Assembly: GCA_017960605.1 (NCBI GenBank)
Contig: JAGCYV010000014.1
Span: forward strand, 1-45,308
Length of the DNA: 45,308 bases
DNA from: Bacteroidales bacterium
GTDB lineage: Bacteria; Bacteroidota; Bacteroidia; Bacteroidales; P3
Direction: 5' to 3'
Shown: in pieces, positions 1-6,476 of the stretch
Layout of the letters: every line of letters begins with the position of its first letter
Position numbering within the stretch: the first letter of the stretch is position 1
Program-made: the position numbers and the translations under genes
The notes under the pieces: generated by a model
Database searches by the model: none
What the model was told of the DNA's origin: nothing
Seen by the model: the letters and a program-made list of their open reading frames with translations, nothing else

Positions 1-9
1 GGTGTGGAT

Positions 10-309
10 CTAGGCGGTGACATACTCCTCGTGCTCCAGGCCGGCCTTCAGCACATCCATGTCTTTCGTGTACTTCTTGTCGGGCTTGGCGATGGCGTTC
101 AGCACGATGGGGCAGTCGTTGTTCTGCATATACTTGTAGATGAGCATGGCGTGGTCGCGCTCTTCCATGGCCTGAATCATGTACCAGTTGGCGAAGCCGG
201 CAAGGCCGCGCTTGTCGAAGTAGTTGTTCATGTCGAGGTACAGGTAGCCGCTGTAGAGTTCTTTGTTGATCTGCTCGTTGAGCAGGTCGGAAACTTTCTT
301 GTTAAGCAT
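10..309 (-). CDS. Ferritin, cut short by an in-frame stop; runs to the window edge
   Basis: The protein is the N-terminal part of a ferritin, the cage protein that oxidises Fe(II) and stores the ferric mineral in the cytoplasm. Ferroxidase ligands are visible: Glu17 in INKELYSGYLYL, then Glu50 and His53 in MEERDHA. Bacterial ferritins are about 160 residues, but a TAG codon at 10-12 stops this one after 99. The three codons still visible beyond the stop read IHT, which continues the usual helix (EEYVTA-L-IHT), so the stop replaces an expected Leu or similar residue. One base change (TTG to TAG) would explain it. The gene may therefore be broken, or the first bases of the window may carry an error. 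It lies downstream of rubredoxin on the same strand, with about 110 bp between them that hold a palindrome. Confidence 0.8.
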   Translation of the reverse strand: MLNKKVSDLLNEQINKELYSGYLYLDMNNYFDKRGLAGFANWYMIQAMEERDHAMLIYKYMQNNDCPIVLNAIAKPDKKYTKDMDVLKAGLEHEEYVTA

Positions 310-319
310 AACTTTTATT

Positions 320-364
320 TTTAATTGTGTTATTGTGTTATCGTGCTATTGCGTTAGTGTTGGT
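320..364. repeat. Degenerate 8-bp tandem repeat upstream of ferritin
   Basis: Units close to TGTGTTAT follow each other (TGTGTTAT, TGTGTTAT, CGTGCTAT, TGCGTTAG, TGTTGGTG) in the short spacer between ferritin and rubredoxin. The right end of the array is also the left arm of an imperfect inverted repeat (350-364 with 394-414). Confidence 0.6.
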
Positions 365-382
365 GCATCATTATGTTGGTTT

Positions 383-395
383 TTGACAGTGTCAA
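383..395. promoter_or_regulatory. Palindrome TTGACA-G-TGTCAA, possible operator
   Basis: A perfect 13-bp palindrome lies between rubredoxin (stop at 421-423) and the ferritin start at 309. It is at the centre of a larger imperfect inverted repeat (350-414). Its position upstream of ferritin fits either a regulator site or a hairpin between the two genes. No regulator can be named from the sequence. Confidence 0.35.
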
Positions 396-420
396 CCACT
401 AACACATTAACGCATTCTAT

Positions 421-579
421 TTATTGTTTTTCAAAATGAGTCTTGTCAACCGAGCAGAGGGGACACACCCAGTCAGCGGGCAGGTCTTCGAACTTGGTGC
501 CGGGAGCGATGCCGTTGTCAGGGTCACCCTTCGCGGGGTCATACTCATACCCGCATACATTGCAAACATACTTTTCCAT
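421..579 (-). CDS. Rubredoxin
   Basis: This 52-residue protein is a complete small rubredoxin, a one-iron electron carrier in the cytoplasm. The four cysteine iron ligands are in the two usual motifs, CNVCGY near residues 6-9 and CPLCSV near 39-42. Between them are the family's [11 protein letters not shown] and WVCPLC segments. The start ATG (577-579) is followed by [10 protein letters not shown], the normal N-terminus. Rubredoxins pass electrons to flavodiiron proteins, rubrerythrins or superoxide reductases, and a flavodiiron gene with its own rubredoxin-flavoreductase lies about 2.4 kb upstream on the same strand. A clear promoter precedes the gene at 614-644. Ferritin follows downstream, so the two may share a transcript. 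Confidence 0.95.
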   Translation of the reverse strand: MEKYVCNVCGYEYDPAKGDPDNGIAPGTKFEDLPADWVCPLCSVDKTHFEKQ

Positions 580-613
580 GTGTTTTTGTTTTTAAAGGTT
601 AATAATTCGGCTG

Positions 614-644
614 CAAAGATACGACTATTTTCTTATATGGCAAA
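614..644 (-). promoter_or_regulatory. Promoter for rubredoxin
   Basis: On the minus strand TATCTTTG (614-621) matches the Bacteroidota -7 box TAnnTTTG, and TTTG (641-644) is the -33 box with a 19-bp spacer. The spacer and -33 box lie in a 30-bp stretch (624-653) that recurs exactly at 2906-2935. Confidence 0.8.
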
Positions 645-701
645 AAATATTTTGCGAAAAACTATGGCTGTCGGATTCGTCCCATCCGGAATCCAAGAGC
701 A

Positions 702-744
702 TAATAAAAAATATGCTTATGATTAAGGGTGAATCATAAGCATA
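702..744 (-). terminator. Terminator after the BspA-like gene
   Basis: A perfect 13-bp stem (712-724 with 732-744) has a 7-base loop. On the minus strand it is followed by TTTTTTATTAT. It lies 26 bp past the stop codon of the gene at 771-2435. Confidence 0.85.
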
Positions 745-770
745 AAATCAAATCAATTTTTAATGCTGGG

Positions 771-2435
771 CTATTTTATCACCACCACTTTCCGCGCCGG
801 GCGGTTGCCAATCTTAACCATATACACACCAGTGGGCAATGCTTCATTTCGGATAATGCGCCCAACCATGTCTAACACCCGCACCTCGTCGGTTGTCCCA
901 TTGACCACAATGCGGCCACTCTCGCTGCGGATGCTGATGCCGTCGGCATCGATGTTGTAAATGCCTTGGGTACTAGCATTAGTGGCGATGTTGCTACGGC
1001 TGACGCTTGCTGACTTGGATTCCATTGACGCGCAGCCATTGACCATAACTATACCCACTTGGTAGAACACATCACCATCGGTAGCGGTCTCGTCGGTGTA
1101 TGAAGTGTTGCCATCGGCGGGCATGATGTCTATCTGCTCAAGACTGTCGGCCATTGTACCGCGATAGATAATGTATGTGGTGTACTCCGCCCCCTCGTAT
1201 GGAGTCCATTGCAGGTTCCATCGTCCACCAAGGCCTTGGTTGATGGAGAGGTGCATGGTCTTGTGTTCTGGACTTAGAATTGATTCATTACCCTCATTGT
1301 CACTTGCACTGATCTTATAACGGTAGCTGCGGGTATTAGGACGTGATGCCGAATCTACCCATCGCAAAATAGAATCCGATGACACCGTACCAATTAATTC
1401 ATATTCCCCTGCAACAACACTTTCACGATATATGTTATAAGCAGCCACTTCATATTCATCATTCCAATATATCACATTATGGCTATTTTCTACACTAACC
1501 ATACATAATTCAGGTTGTTCACAGCCGTCCTCTATATAATTAGAGAATACATTCCAGAATGGGGCATTTCTGTAGATGGCGGCTGTTCCACAAGGTACAA
1601 AGATAGGTATATTTGTTGAAATTCCAGAAAATGTCGTGTTTGTTATTACAGGGGGAATCTCTTTCTCCAAAATTATCTGTTGCAGGCTATTTTGATTCGT
1701 AAAAGCATTACTGACAATAGAGTCAACGTCTTCGCCAATCGTTAACGAAATAAGTGTATGCGGAAACATTCCTGAATACCCGCCCCCATAAATATCGGAG
1801 CCATTAGAAAAAGTCGCACGGCGAGCATTGTAATAGACACTACTTATATTATTACATTTCCAGAAAACATATTCATCAACACGTTTTATGCTTGGAGGTA
1901 TACCTATGTAAGTCAAACTATCAGTCCCCCAAAAGGCGGATTCCCCAAGTCTAGTAACAGTATTGGGAATAACTGTTGATTTGCACCCTGCGATTAGCTC
2001 ATTTGTGGCAGATTTTATAATTGCATTGCAATTATCCCTACTGTCATAAATTAAGTTGGCCTCATCGACATATATCTGTGATAATCTTACGCACCCAGAG
2101 AAACATCCATTTTCAATGCTTGTCATCGTACTTGGCAATGATACAGACAGAAGACTATCAAGGTCCCAGAATGCGCCGTATTCTCCGGTAACGGTATATG
2201 TTATACCCGAATGTACAACATGGGACGGAACAACAAGAGCACCGAACGGTCTTACCACATCTGTACTCCACCCTCCATCTGATCCAAGATTTCCAACAAG
2301 CCTAACATCTGTTGATGACGAAATAATTTCGTAGTATAGCGTTTGTCCGCTTGGTGAAACTGCGGAAAAATCGGGCTGTGCATGTGCACAAAAGCAACTA
2401 ACAAAGAGTGCAAAAAAGATAAATATACGTTTCAT
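771..2435 (-). CDS. BspA-like leucine-rich-repeat protein with type IX sorting tail
   Basis: A 554-residue exported protein. The start chosen (2433-2435) gives a clean signal peptide, MKRIFIFFALFVSCFCAHAQ; an upstream in-frame ATG would add 15 polar residues before it. Residues about 80-290 carry LRR_5 (BspA/TpLRR) repeats, seen as recurring LxxIxIPxSV-like strands such as SLTYIGIPPSIKRVDEYVF. Two fibronectin type III-like modules follow (about 320-490), for example VAAYNIYRES and YTTYIIYRGT. The end, VRVLDMVGRIIRNE...GVYMVKI, is a type A C-terminal sorting domain for type IX secretion. The protein is thus predicted to be secreted or anchored at the cell surface; what it binds is unknown. The coding sequence is richer in A+T than its neighbours, which is common for such accessory surface proteins. 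The nearest promoter is at 2896-2926, leaving a leader of about 450 nt that holds a structured element. Confidence 0.9.
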   Translation of the reverse strand: MKRIFIFFALFVSCFCAHAQPDFSAVSPSGQTLYYEIISSSTDVRLVGNLGSDGGWSTDVVRPFGALVVPSHVVHSGITYTVTGEYGAFWDLDSLLSVSLPSTMTSIENGCFSGCVRLSQIYVDEANLIYDSRDNCNAIIKSATNELIAGCKSTVIPNTVTRLGESAFWGTDSLTYIGIPPSIKRVDEYVFWKCNNISSVYYNARRATFSNGSDIYGGGYSGMFPHTLISLTIGEDVDSIVSNAFTNQNSLQQIILEKEIPPVITNTTFSGISTNIPIFVPCGTAAIYRNAPFWNVFSNYIEDGCEQPELCMVSVENSHNVIYWNDEYEVAAYNIYRESVVAGEYELIGTVSSDSILRWVDSASRPNTRSYRYKISASDNEGNESILSPEHKTMHLSINQGLGGRWNLQWTPYEGAEYTTYIIYRGTMADSLEQIDIMPADGNTSYTDETATDGDVFYQVGIVMVNGCASMESKSASVSRSNIATNASTQGIYNIDADGISIRSESGRIVVNGTTDEVRVLDMVGRIIRNEALPTGVYMVKIGNRPARKVVVIK

Positions 2436-2703
2436 AATATTATAATATAATTGGATAAACGAGCCCATATTGTTAACCAAAATCGTTGAAGAGGTCGCTC
2501 TCGGTCATTTCGTAAACTATTGTATCAAAGATATCAGACAACACAATTCTCCATTCTTTATCTTAAGAAATGAATAGTCGCTCATGAATTTGAAATAAAG
2601 GGGTTAATCATTAAATAATTATCGGTTCCCGACTATTGAGTCAAAAACCGATGTCTCTACACAAGGGATGAAAAAGGCGTGATTCTTTCGTATTTTTCCT
2701 TAT

Positions 2704-2820
2704 TCTCGTAACAGGTGCTGGTGATACCTTTGAAGCGAATAAGTTGCGAATGATCCACGCCCAAGCGCGAACCTCCCGCAGCCTGTCCTCGCTTCAATAG
2801 TTACCAGCTTTGTTACGAGA
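2704..2820 (-). ncRNA. Rod-like structured element 1, candidate RNA in the leader of the BspA-like gene
   Basis: Three stacked helices are visible: 2704-2713 with 2811-2820 (10 bp), 2717-2722 with 2803-2808 (6 bp), and 2730-2738 with 2789-2797 (9 bp). They are separated by internal loops GGT/TT and GATACCT/TAGTT (plus-strand letters). The apical 50 nt contain a further helix (GTTGCG/CGCAGC) and CCACGCC. A second element at 18212-18339 has different helix sequences but the same GGT/TT loop, TACCT and CCACGCC. Both have a minus-strand promoter upstream, so the minus strand is the likely RNA. The rod shape recalls 6S RNA, but I cannot match it to that family. It may be a cis-acting leader, a free small RNA, or a small mobile element. 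Confidence 0.55.
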
Positions 2821-2895
2821 GAGACAAGAGCGTTCAGCTCAATATATGTCTATGTTGTCTATTCTGTCTTTATTTCATTGTTTTGTTTTCGACTG

Positions 2896-2926
2896 CAAAA
2901 GTACTACTATTTTCTTATATGGCAAA
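2896..2926 (-). promoter_or_regulatory. Minus-strand promoter upstream of rod element 1
   Basis: TACTTTTG (2896-2903) and TTTG (2923-2926) are 19 bp apart and read leftward, away from hrb and into the rod element and BspA-like gene. The 30 bp at 2906-2935 are identical to the rubredoxin promoter region and reach into the hrb stop codon. Confidence 0.75.
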
Positions 2927-2933
2927 AAATATT

Positions 2934-3557
2934 TTATTCCACCGGCTTGAAGTCGCTGGCGGGGTGCTTGCACCAGGGGCAGATGTAGTCGGCGGGGAGC
3001 TCGTCGCCTTCATAGACATAGCCACAGACTTCACAGACCCACTTCTTCTTTCCACCCTCGGCTTTCGGCGCGACGACAGGCTTGGGCTTAATCTTTTGCT
3101 GATAGTAGGCGTAGGTGATGCTGGGGCTGTCGCTCAGCACACGGGCCTCCATCGGCATGGCGATGAACATGGTGTGGGTGCCCAGGTCGATGCTCTTGGT
3201 GACCACGCAGCTGATGACGCTGTTGATGAACTTGGGCAGATAGCACAGGCCATTCTCCGTGCGGAGTTCTGTCTCGCATTCGGCGAACTTGTCAACTGTC
3301 TTGCCGCTCTGGAATCCGAAATGCTGGAAGGGCTTCATGGTGGCCTCCTCGCTCAGCGGACAGAGATTGAACTTCAGCGTGCGGAGTATCATGTCGTGCG
3401 TCAGGTTCTGCTTGTTGACGCATATCATGAGCTGCAGCGGGTCGCTGGTGACCTGCTGCGCCACATTGATGATGCAGGCGTTGTCTTTGTCGCCCTGACG
3501 AGCCACGAGCACAAAGAGGCCGTAGCTGATATTGAAGATGGCTTTGTTGTCGATCAT
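2934..3557 (-). CDS. hrb: High-molecular-weight rubredoxin (flavin reductase-rubredoxin fusion)
   Basis: The protein has 207 residues and two parts. Residues 1-155 are a flavin reductase-like split-barrel domain that binds FMN; it opens IDNKAIFNISYGLFVLVARQ and contains the NACIINVAQQVTSDP segment typical of the family. A Lys/Pro-rich linker (KIKPKPVVAPKAEGGKKK) joins it to a short rubredoxin domain of about 37 residues with the iron motifs CEVCGY and CPWCKH. In Moorella and other anaerobes this protein (Hrb) passes electrons from NAD(P)H to the flavodiiron protein FprA, which reduces O2 or NO. Here fprA lies 17 bp upstream on the same strand, so the pair forms the same operon. The gap between them is made of GGTTATN repeat units. 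Confidence 0.9.
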   Translation of the reverse strand: MIDNKAIFNISYGLFVLVARQGDKDNACIINVAQQVTSDPLQLMICVNKQNLTHDMILRTLKFNLCPLSEEATMKPFQHFGFQSGKTVDKFAECETELRTENGLCYLPKFINSVISCVVTKSIDLGTHTMFIAMPMEARVLSDSPSITYAYYQQKIKPKPVVAPKAEGGKKKWVCEVCGYVYEGDELPADYICPWCKHPASDFKPVE

Positions 3558-3559
3558 AA

Positions 3560-3579
3560 GGTAATGGTTATTGGTTATA
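3560..3579. repeat. GGTTATN tandem repeat at the fprA-hrb junction
   Basis: GGTAAT, GGTTATT and GGTTATA follow each other across the whole gap between fprA and hrb. The TAA stop codon of fprA (3575-3577) lies in the last unit. The same 7-bp unit recurs at 38997-39024 and 40692-40719. Confidence 0.75.
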
Positions 3580-4771
3580 GTGAGGCGGCAATGGCGTCGG
3601 CCAATGCGGCGAGCTGCTCTTCCTGTGCGAGGGTGGCGGCGCTCTTCAGCGAGACGGTTTCGCCCACGATGGTGATGTCCTTCATCTGCTCCAGCTCGGC
3701 GCGCATCAGCTTGCCGCTCTGTGCGGCCCAGCTGCCGTTCTCAATGAGAGCCACCGTGCGACGTTGCCAGGCGTGGGCCTTGAGGTCAAGCAGGAGGTTC
3801 TCCATCGGGGTGAAGATGCCGTTGTTGTAGGTGCTGGAGGCAAAGACCACATGGCTGGCGCGGAAACACTCGCTGACCAGTTCGCTGACATGCGTGCGGC
3901 TGGCATCGTAGGCCCTGATGTGCTTCACGCCACGCTGTGCCAGCAGGGTGCCCAGACGCAGGGCGGCGGCCTCAGTGTGACCATAGATGCTGCCGTAGAT
4001 GATGACCACTCCCCTATCCTCGGGCTCGTAGCGGCTCCAGAGGTCGTGCTTGCCGATGAACCACTCCAGATGGCTGCGCCACACAGGGCCGTGCAGCGGA
4101 CAAATCATCTTGATGTCCAATGCTGCGGCCTTCTTGAGCACGTTCTGCACCTGCACGCCGTACTTGCCCACGATGTTGGTGAAATAGCGGCGGGCGTCGT
4201 CAATCCACTCGCGCTCAAAGTCCACCTCGTCGGCATAGATGTTGCCACTCAAAGCACCGAAGGTACCGAAGGCGTCGGCGCTGAAGAGCACTTTATCGGT
4301 CTGGTCGTAGGTCATCATCACCTCGGGCCAATGCACCATGGGAGCCATGGTGAAGACGAGCTGATGACGACTCAGCGAGAGGGTGTCGCCCTCCTTGACG
4401 ACCTGCAGCCGTGCAGGCTTGCTGCCGAAGAACTGCTCCATCATCTGCGCCGCCTTGGCAGTGGTGACCACCGTAGCCTCGGGATAGCGCAGCAAAAGGT
4501 CCATCAGCGTGGCGGCGTGGTCGGGCTCCATGTGGTGCACCACCACATAGTCGAGCTTGCGCCCGGCAAGGGCTGCCTTCACGTTCTCGAAGAACTGCTC
4601 GCTAACGGTCACGTCGGCGGTATCCAACAAGGCGGTCTTCTCGTCGAGCAGCACGTAGCTGTTGTACGACACCCCGCGGGGGATGGGATAGACATTCTCG
4701 AACAAGGCGGTGCGACGGTCGCTCACGCCAACATACACGAGGTCGGGGCTGATATTCTGAATATTCTGCAT
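3575..4771 (-). CDS. fprA: Flavodiiron protein (A-type flavoprotein)
   Basis: The 398-residue protein is a cytoplasmic oxygen or nitric oxide reductase. The N-terminal metallo-beta-lactamase-like domain carries the di-iron ligands: His80-x-Glu82-x-Asp84-His85 in HMEPDH, then His in MVHWPE, Asp in FSADAFG, and His in CPLHGPVW. The C-terminal flavodoxin domain (from about residue 255) binds FMN through YGSIYGHTEAAA, ASSTYNNGIF and IENGSWA. The start at 4769-4771 gives MQNIQNISPDLVYVGV, the usual N-terminus; the longer in-frame ORF extends back into serS and is not used. It sits 4 bp after serS and 17 bp before its likely electron donor hrb. O2 versus NO preference cannot be read from the sequence. 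Confidence 0.95.
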   Translation of the reverse strand: MQNIQNISPDLVYVGVSDRRTALFENVYPIPRGVSYNSYVLLDEKTALLDTADVTVSEQFFENVKAALAGRKLDYVVVHHMEPDHAATLMDLLLRYPEATVVTTAKAAQMMEQFFGSKPARLQVVKEGDTLSLSRHQLVFTMAPMVHWPEVMMTYDQTDKVLFSADAFGTFGALSGNIYADEVDFEREWIDDARRYFTNIVGKYGVQVQNVLKKAAALDIKMICPLHGPVWRSHLEWFIGKHDLWSRYEPEDRGVVIIYGSIYGHTEAAALRLGTLLAQRGVKHIRAYDASRTHVSELVSECFRASHVVFASSTYNNGIFTPMENLLLDLKAHAWQRRTVALIENGSWAAQSGKLMRAELEQMKDITIVGETVSLKSAATLAQEEQLAALADAIAASL

Positions 4772-4775
4772 GGTA

Positions 4776-6050
4776 TTAATCAATTTTGTCGAATCCCAAG
4801 TAGGGCCGCAGGCACTCGGGCATGACGATACCCTCGGGCGTCTGGTTGTTCTCCAGCAAAGCGGCCACGATGCGCGGCAGGGCGAGAGCCGAGCCATTCA
4901 GCGTGTGGCACAGCTGCATCTTGCCCTGCTCGTCCTTGAAGCGCAGTTTCATACGGTTGGCCTGGAAGGTCTCAAAATTGGAGACCGAACTCACCTCGAG
5001 CCAGCGCTTTTGTGCGGCACTCCACACCTCGAAGTCGAAGGTCATGGCGCTGGTGAAGCTGATGTCACCACCACAGAGTTTGAGAATATGGTACGGCAGA
5101 CCCAGCTTGTCAAGCAGGCCACCCACATGTTTCTTCATCTCCTCAAGCATGTCGTAGCTGCGGTCGGGATGCTCGATGACCACAATCTCCACCTTGCTGA
5201 ACTCATGCAGGCGGTTCAAGCCGCGCACGTCCTTGCCGTAGCTGCCGGCCTCGCGGCGGAAGCATTCGCTGTACCCCACCCGCTTGATGGGGAACTGCTT
5301 GGCATCCACCACCTCGCCACGGAAGATGTTGGTGATGGGCACCTCGGCGGTGGGAATCATATAGAATCCGTCGAGCGGTATGGCATACATCTGACCCTCC
5401 TTGTCGGGCAGCTGACCGGTGCCGAGACCGCTGGCCTCATTGACCATCAACGGGGGCTGAATCTCCAAGAATCCGACCTTCTGGGCCTCGTCGAGGAAGA
5501 AGTTGATGAGGGCACGTTGCAGGCGGGCACCCTTGCCTTTGTAGAACGGGAATCCGGCACCGGTCACCTTGTTGCCCAGCTCGAAGTCGATGATGTCATA
5601 CTTGGCACAGAGATCCCAGTGGGGCAGCGCGTCGGCGGGCAGGTCGGGCTTGTGGCCGAATTCGGCCACCACCACATTGTCGGCCTCGCTCTTGCCCACG
5701 GGCACGGTGATATGCGGTGCGTTGGGCAGGCTTATCAGCTTTTCGTTGAGGCTCTTCTCCGTCGCCGACTGCTGCTCGCCGAGGCTCTTCTCCTCAGCCT
5801 TGAGCTCGGCGGTGCGGGCTTTGGCCTTCTCGGCCTCTTCGCGCAACCCCTGTTTCATCAGACCGCCAATCTCCTTGGCAATCTTGTTCTGCTCGGCCTT
5901 CACGGCGTCGGCTTTCACCTGCAGGGCACGGCGCTCGGCATCGAGGGCGATTATCTCATGGATGCGGGCCTCCACGTCGGCCACATTTTTGATTTTCAGT
6001 CGGGCGATGATTTCGTCGGTATGATCTTTAATGTACTGTAGCTGTAACAT
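4776..6050 (-). CDS. serS: Seryl-tRNA synthetase
   Basis: A full-length class II synthetase (424 residues) that charges tRNA-Ser with serine, and tRNA-Sec where present. Residues about 1-105 are the long antiparallel coiled-coil arm that grips the tRNA variable arm, seen as a Lys/Glu/Ala-rich heptad region (KAEQNKIAKEIGGLM). The catalytic core follows, with motif 2 around ECFRREAGSYGKDVRGLNRLHEFSKVE and motif 3 near LNGSALALPRIVAALLE. The start MLQLQYIKDHTDEI is the standard N-terminus. A tRNA-Ser gene lies only 21 bp upstream on the same strand, so synthetase and substrate probably share one transcript. fprA and hrb follow downstream with almost no spacing. Confidence 0.97.
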   Translation of the reverse strand: MLQLQYIKDHTDEIIARLKIKNVADVEARIHEIIALDAERRALQVKADAVKAEQNKIAKEIGGLMKQGLREEAEKAKARTAELKAEEKSLGEQQSATEKSLNEKLISLPNAPHITVPVGKSEADNVVVAEFGHKPDLPADALPHWDLCAKYDIIDFELGNKVTGAGFPFYKGKGARLQRALINFFLDEAQKVGFLEIQPPLMVNEASGLGTGQLPDKEGQMYAIPLDGFYMIPTAEVPITNIFRGEVVDAKQFPIKRVGYSECFRREAGSYGKDVRGLNRLHEFSKVEIVVIEHPDRSYDMLEEMKKHVGGLLDKLGLPYHILKLCGGDISFTSAMTFDFEVWSAAQKRWLEVSSVSNFETFQANRMKLRFKDEQGKMQLCHTLNGSALALPRIVAALLENNQTPEGIVMPECLRPYLGFDKID

Positions 6051-6071
6051 AACTAAAGGGTATTAAAAAAG

Positions 6072-6156
6072 CGGAGAGAGAGGGATTCGAACCCCCGGAC
6101 CCTCGCAGGTCAACGGTTTTCAAGACCGCCGCAATCGACCGCTCTGCCATCTCTCC
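6072..6156 (-). tRNA. tRNA-Ser (anticodon TGA)
   Basis: The 85-nt sequence folds as a class II tRNA with a long variable arm. The acceptor is GGAGAGA paired with TCTCTCC, the anticodon loop CTTGAAA holds TGA, and the T-loop reads GGTTCGAATCC. CCA is not encoded. Its 3' end is 21 bp before the serS start. Confidence 0.97.
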
Positions 6157-6175
6157 TGAACTGGTTTTGAGGATG

Positions 6176-6207
6176 CAAAAATACAAACATTTCTCCACTC
6201 GGCCAAA
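6176..6207 (-). promoter_or_regulatory. Promoter for tRNA-Ser and probably serS-fprA-hrb
   Basis: TATTTTTG (6176-6183) and TTTG (6204-6207) with a 20-bp spacer lie just upstream of the tRNA. No other promoter fits between the tRNA and serS. Confidence 0.8.
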
Positions 6208-6321
6208 TAATTTTTCCAACATCCCCATTGCCAGCCATATATAGCACACCGACCGCAGGTCAGACATCCCCTGGAGACATCCTTCCGGTTCCATAGCCCC
6301 TCCATCTCTCCCCCACTCCCC

Positions 6322-6408
6322 CTCCGTCTCACCTCCGTCTTTCAACGGAGGTGAGACGGAGTTGATACGGAGGGGCAACGGAGTTGAGACGGAGTTGGTA
6401 GGGAACCA
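6322..6408 (+). repeat. Hairpin and 11-bp array, element A (upstream of plsC)
   Basis: A perfect 17-bp inverted repeat (6322-6338 with 6345-6361, loop CTTTCA) runs into five 11-bp units starting at 6345, 6356, 6367, 6378 and 6389 (consensus ACGGAGTTGAG). It closes with AGGGAACCA at 6400-6408. A related element with six units lies at 23378-23465. In both, AGGGAACCA ends exactly 26 bp before the -33 box of the next plus-strand gene. Confidence 0.85.
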
Positions 6409-6434
6409 ATGGATAGAGGGTGTTAATATATTTA

Positions 6435-6466
6435 TTTGGTCATATCGAAGATTATTCGTACTTTTG
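6435..6466 (+). promoter_or_regulatory. Promoter for plsC-purL
   Basis: TTTG (6435-6438) and TACTTTTG (6459-6466) are 20 bp apart. The expected start of transcription is only a few bases before the ATG at 6477, so the mRNA leader would be very short. Confidence 0.8.
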
Positions 6467-6476
6467 CATTTTCGTT

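Larger units (their letters stand above)
2436..2933. other. Gene-free region of about 500 bp upstream of the BspA-like gene
   Basis: No convincing ORF is present. It holds a minus-strand promoter at the hrb end, the rod-like inverted repeat at 2704-2820, and a small hairpin at 2623-2650 (CGGTT/AACCG with an inner GACT/AGTC) that lacks a U-run and is not an obvious terminator. Confidence 0.7.
6157..6476. other. Gene-free region of 320 bp between divergent tRNA-Ser and plsC
   Basis: It holds the tRNA-Ser promoter on one side, the plsC promoter on the other, and the hairpin plus 11-bp array at 6322-6408. ORFs across it are low-complexity products of the repeat and are not genes. Confidence 0.75.

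Noticed and set aside
1-309. TAG read as an amino acid in this organism
   Set aside because: holB (24588-24590), gldH (26651-26653) and the DUF3298 gene end in TAG at the expected protein length, so TAG is a normal stop here.
2623-2650. Hairpin as terminator for rod element 1
   Set aside because: The stem is short and neither strand has a U-run after it.
2883-3830. Long plus-strand ORF opposite hrb and fprA
   Set aside because: It is a shadow of two well-supported minus-strand genes; it has no family resemblance and is full of the His/Gly/Val residues typical of antisense frames.
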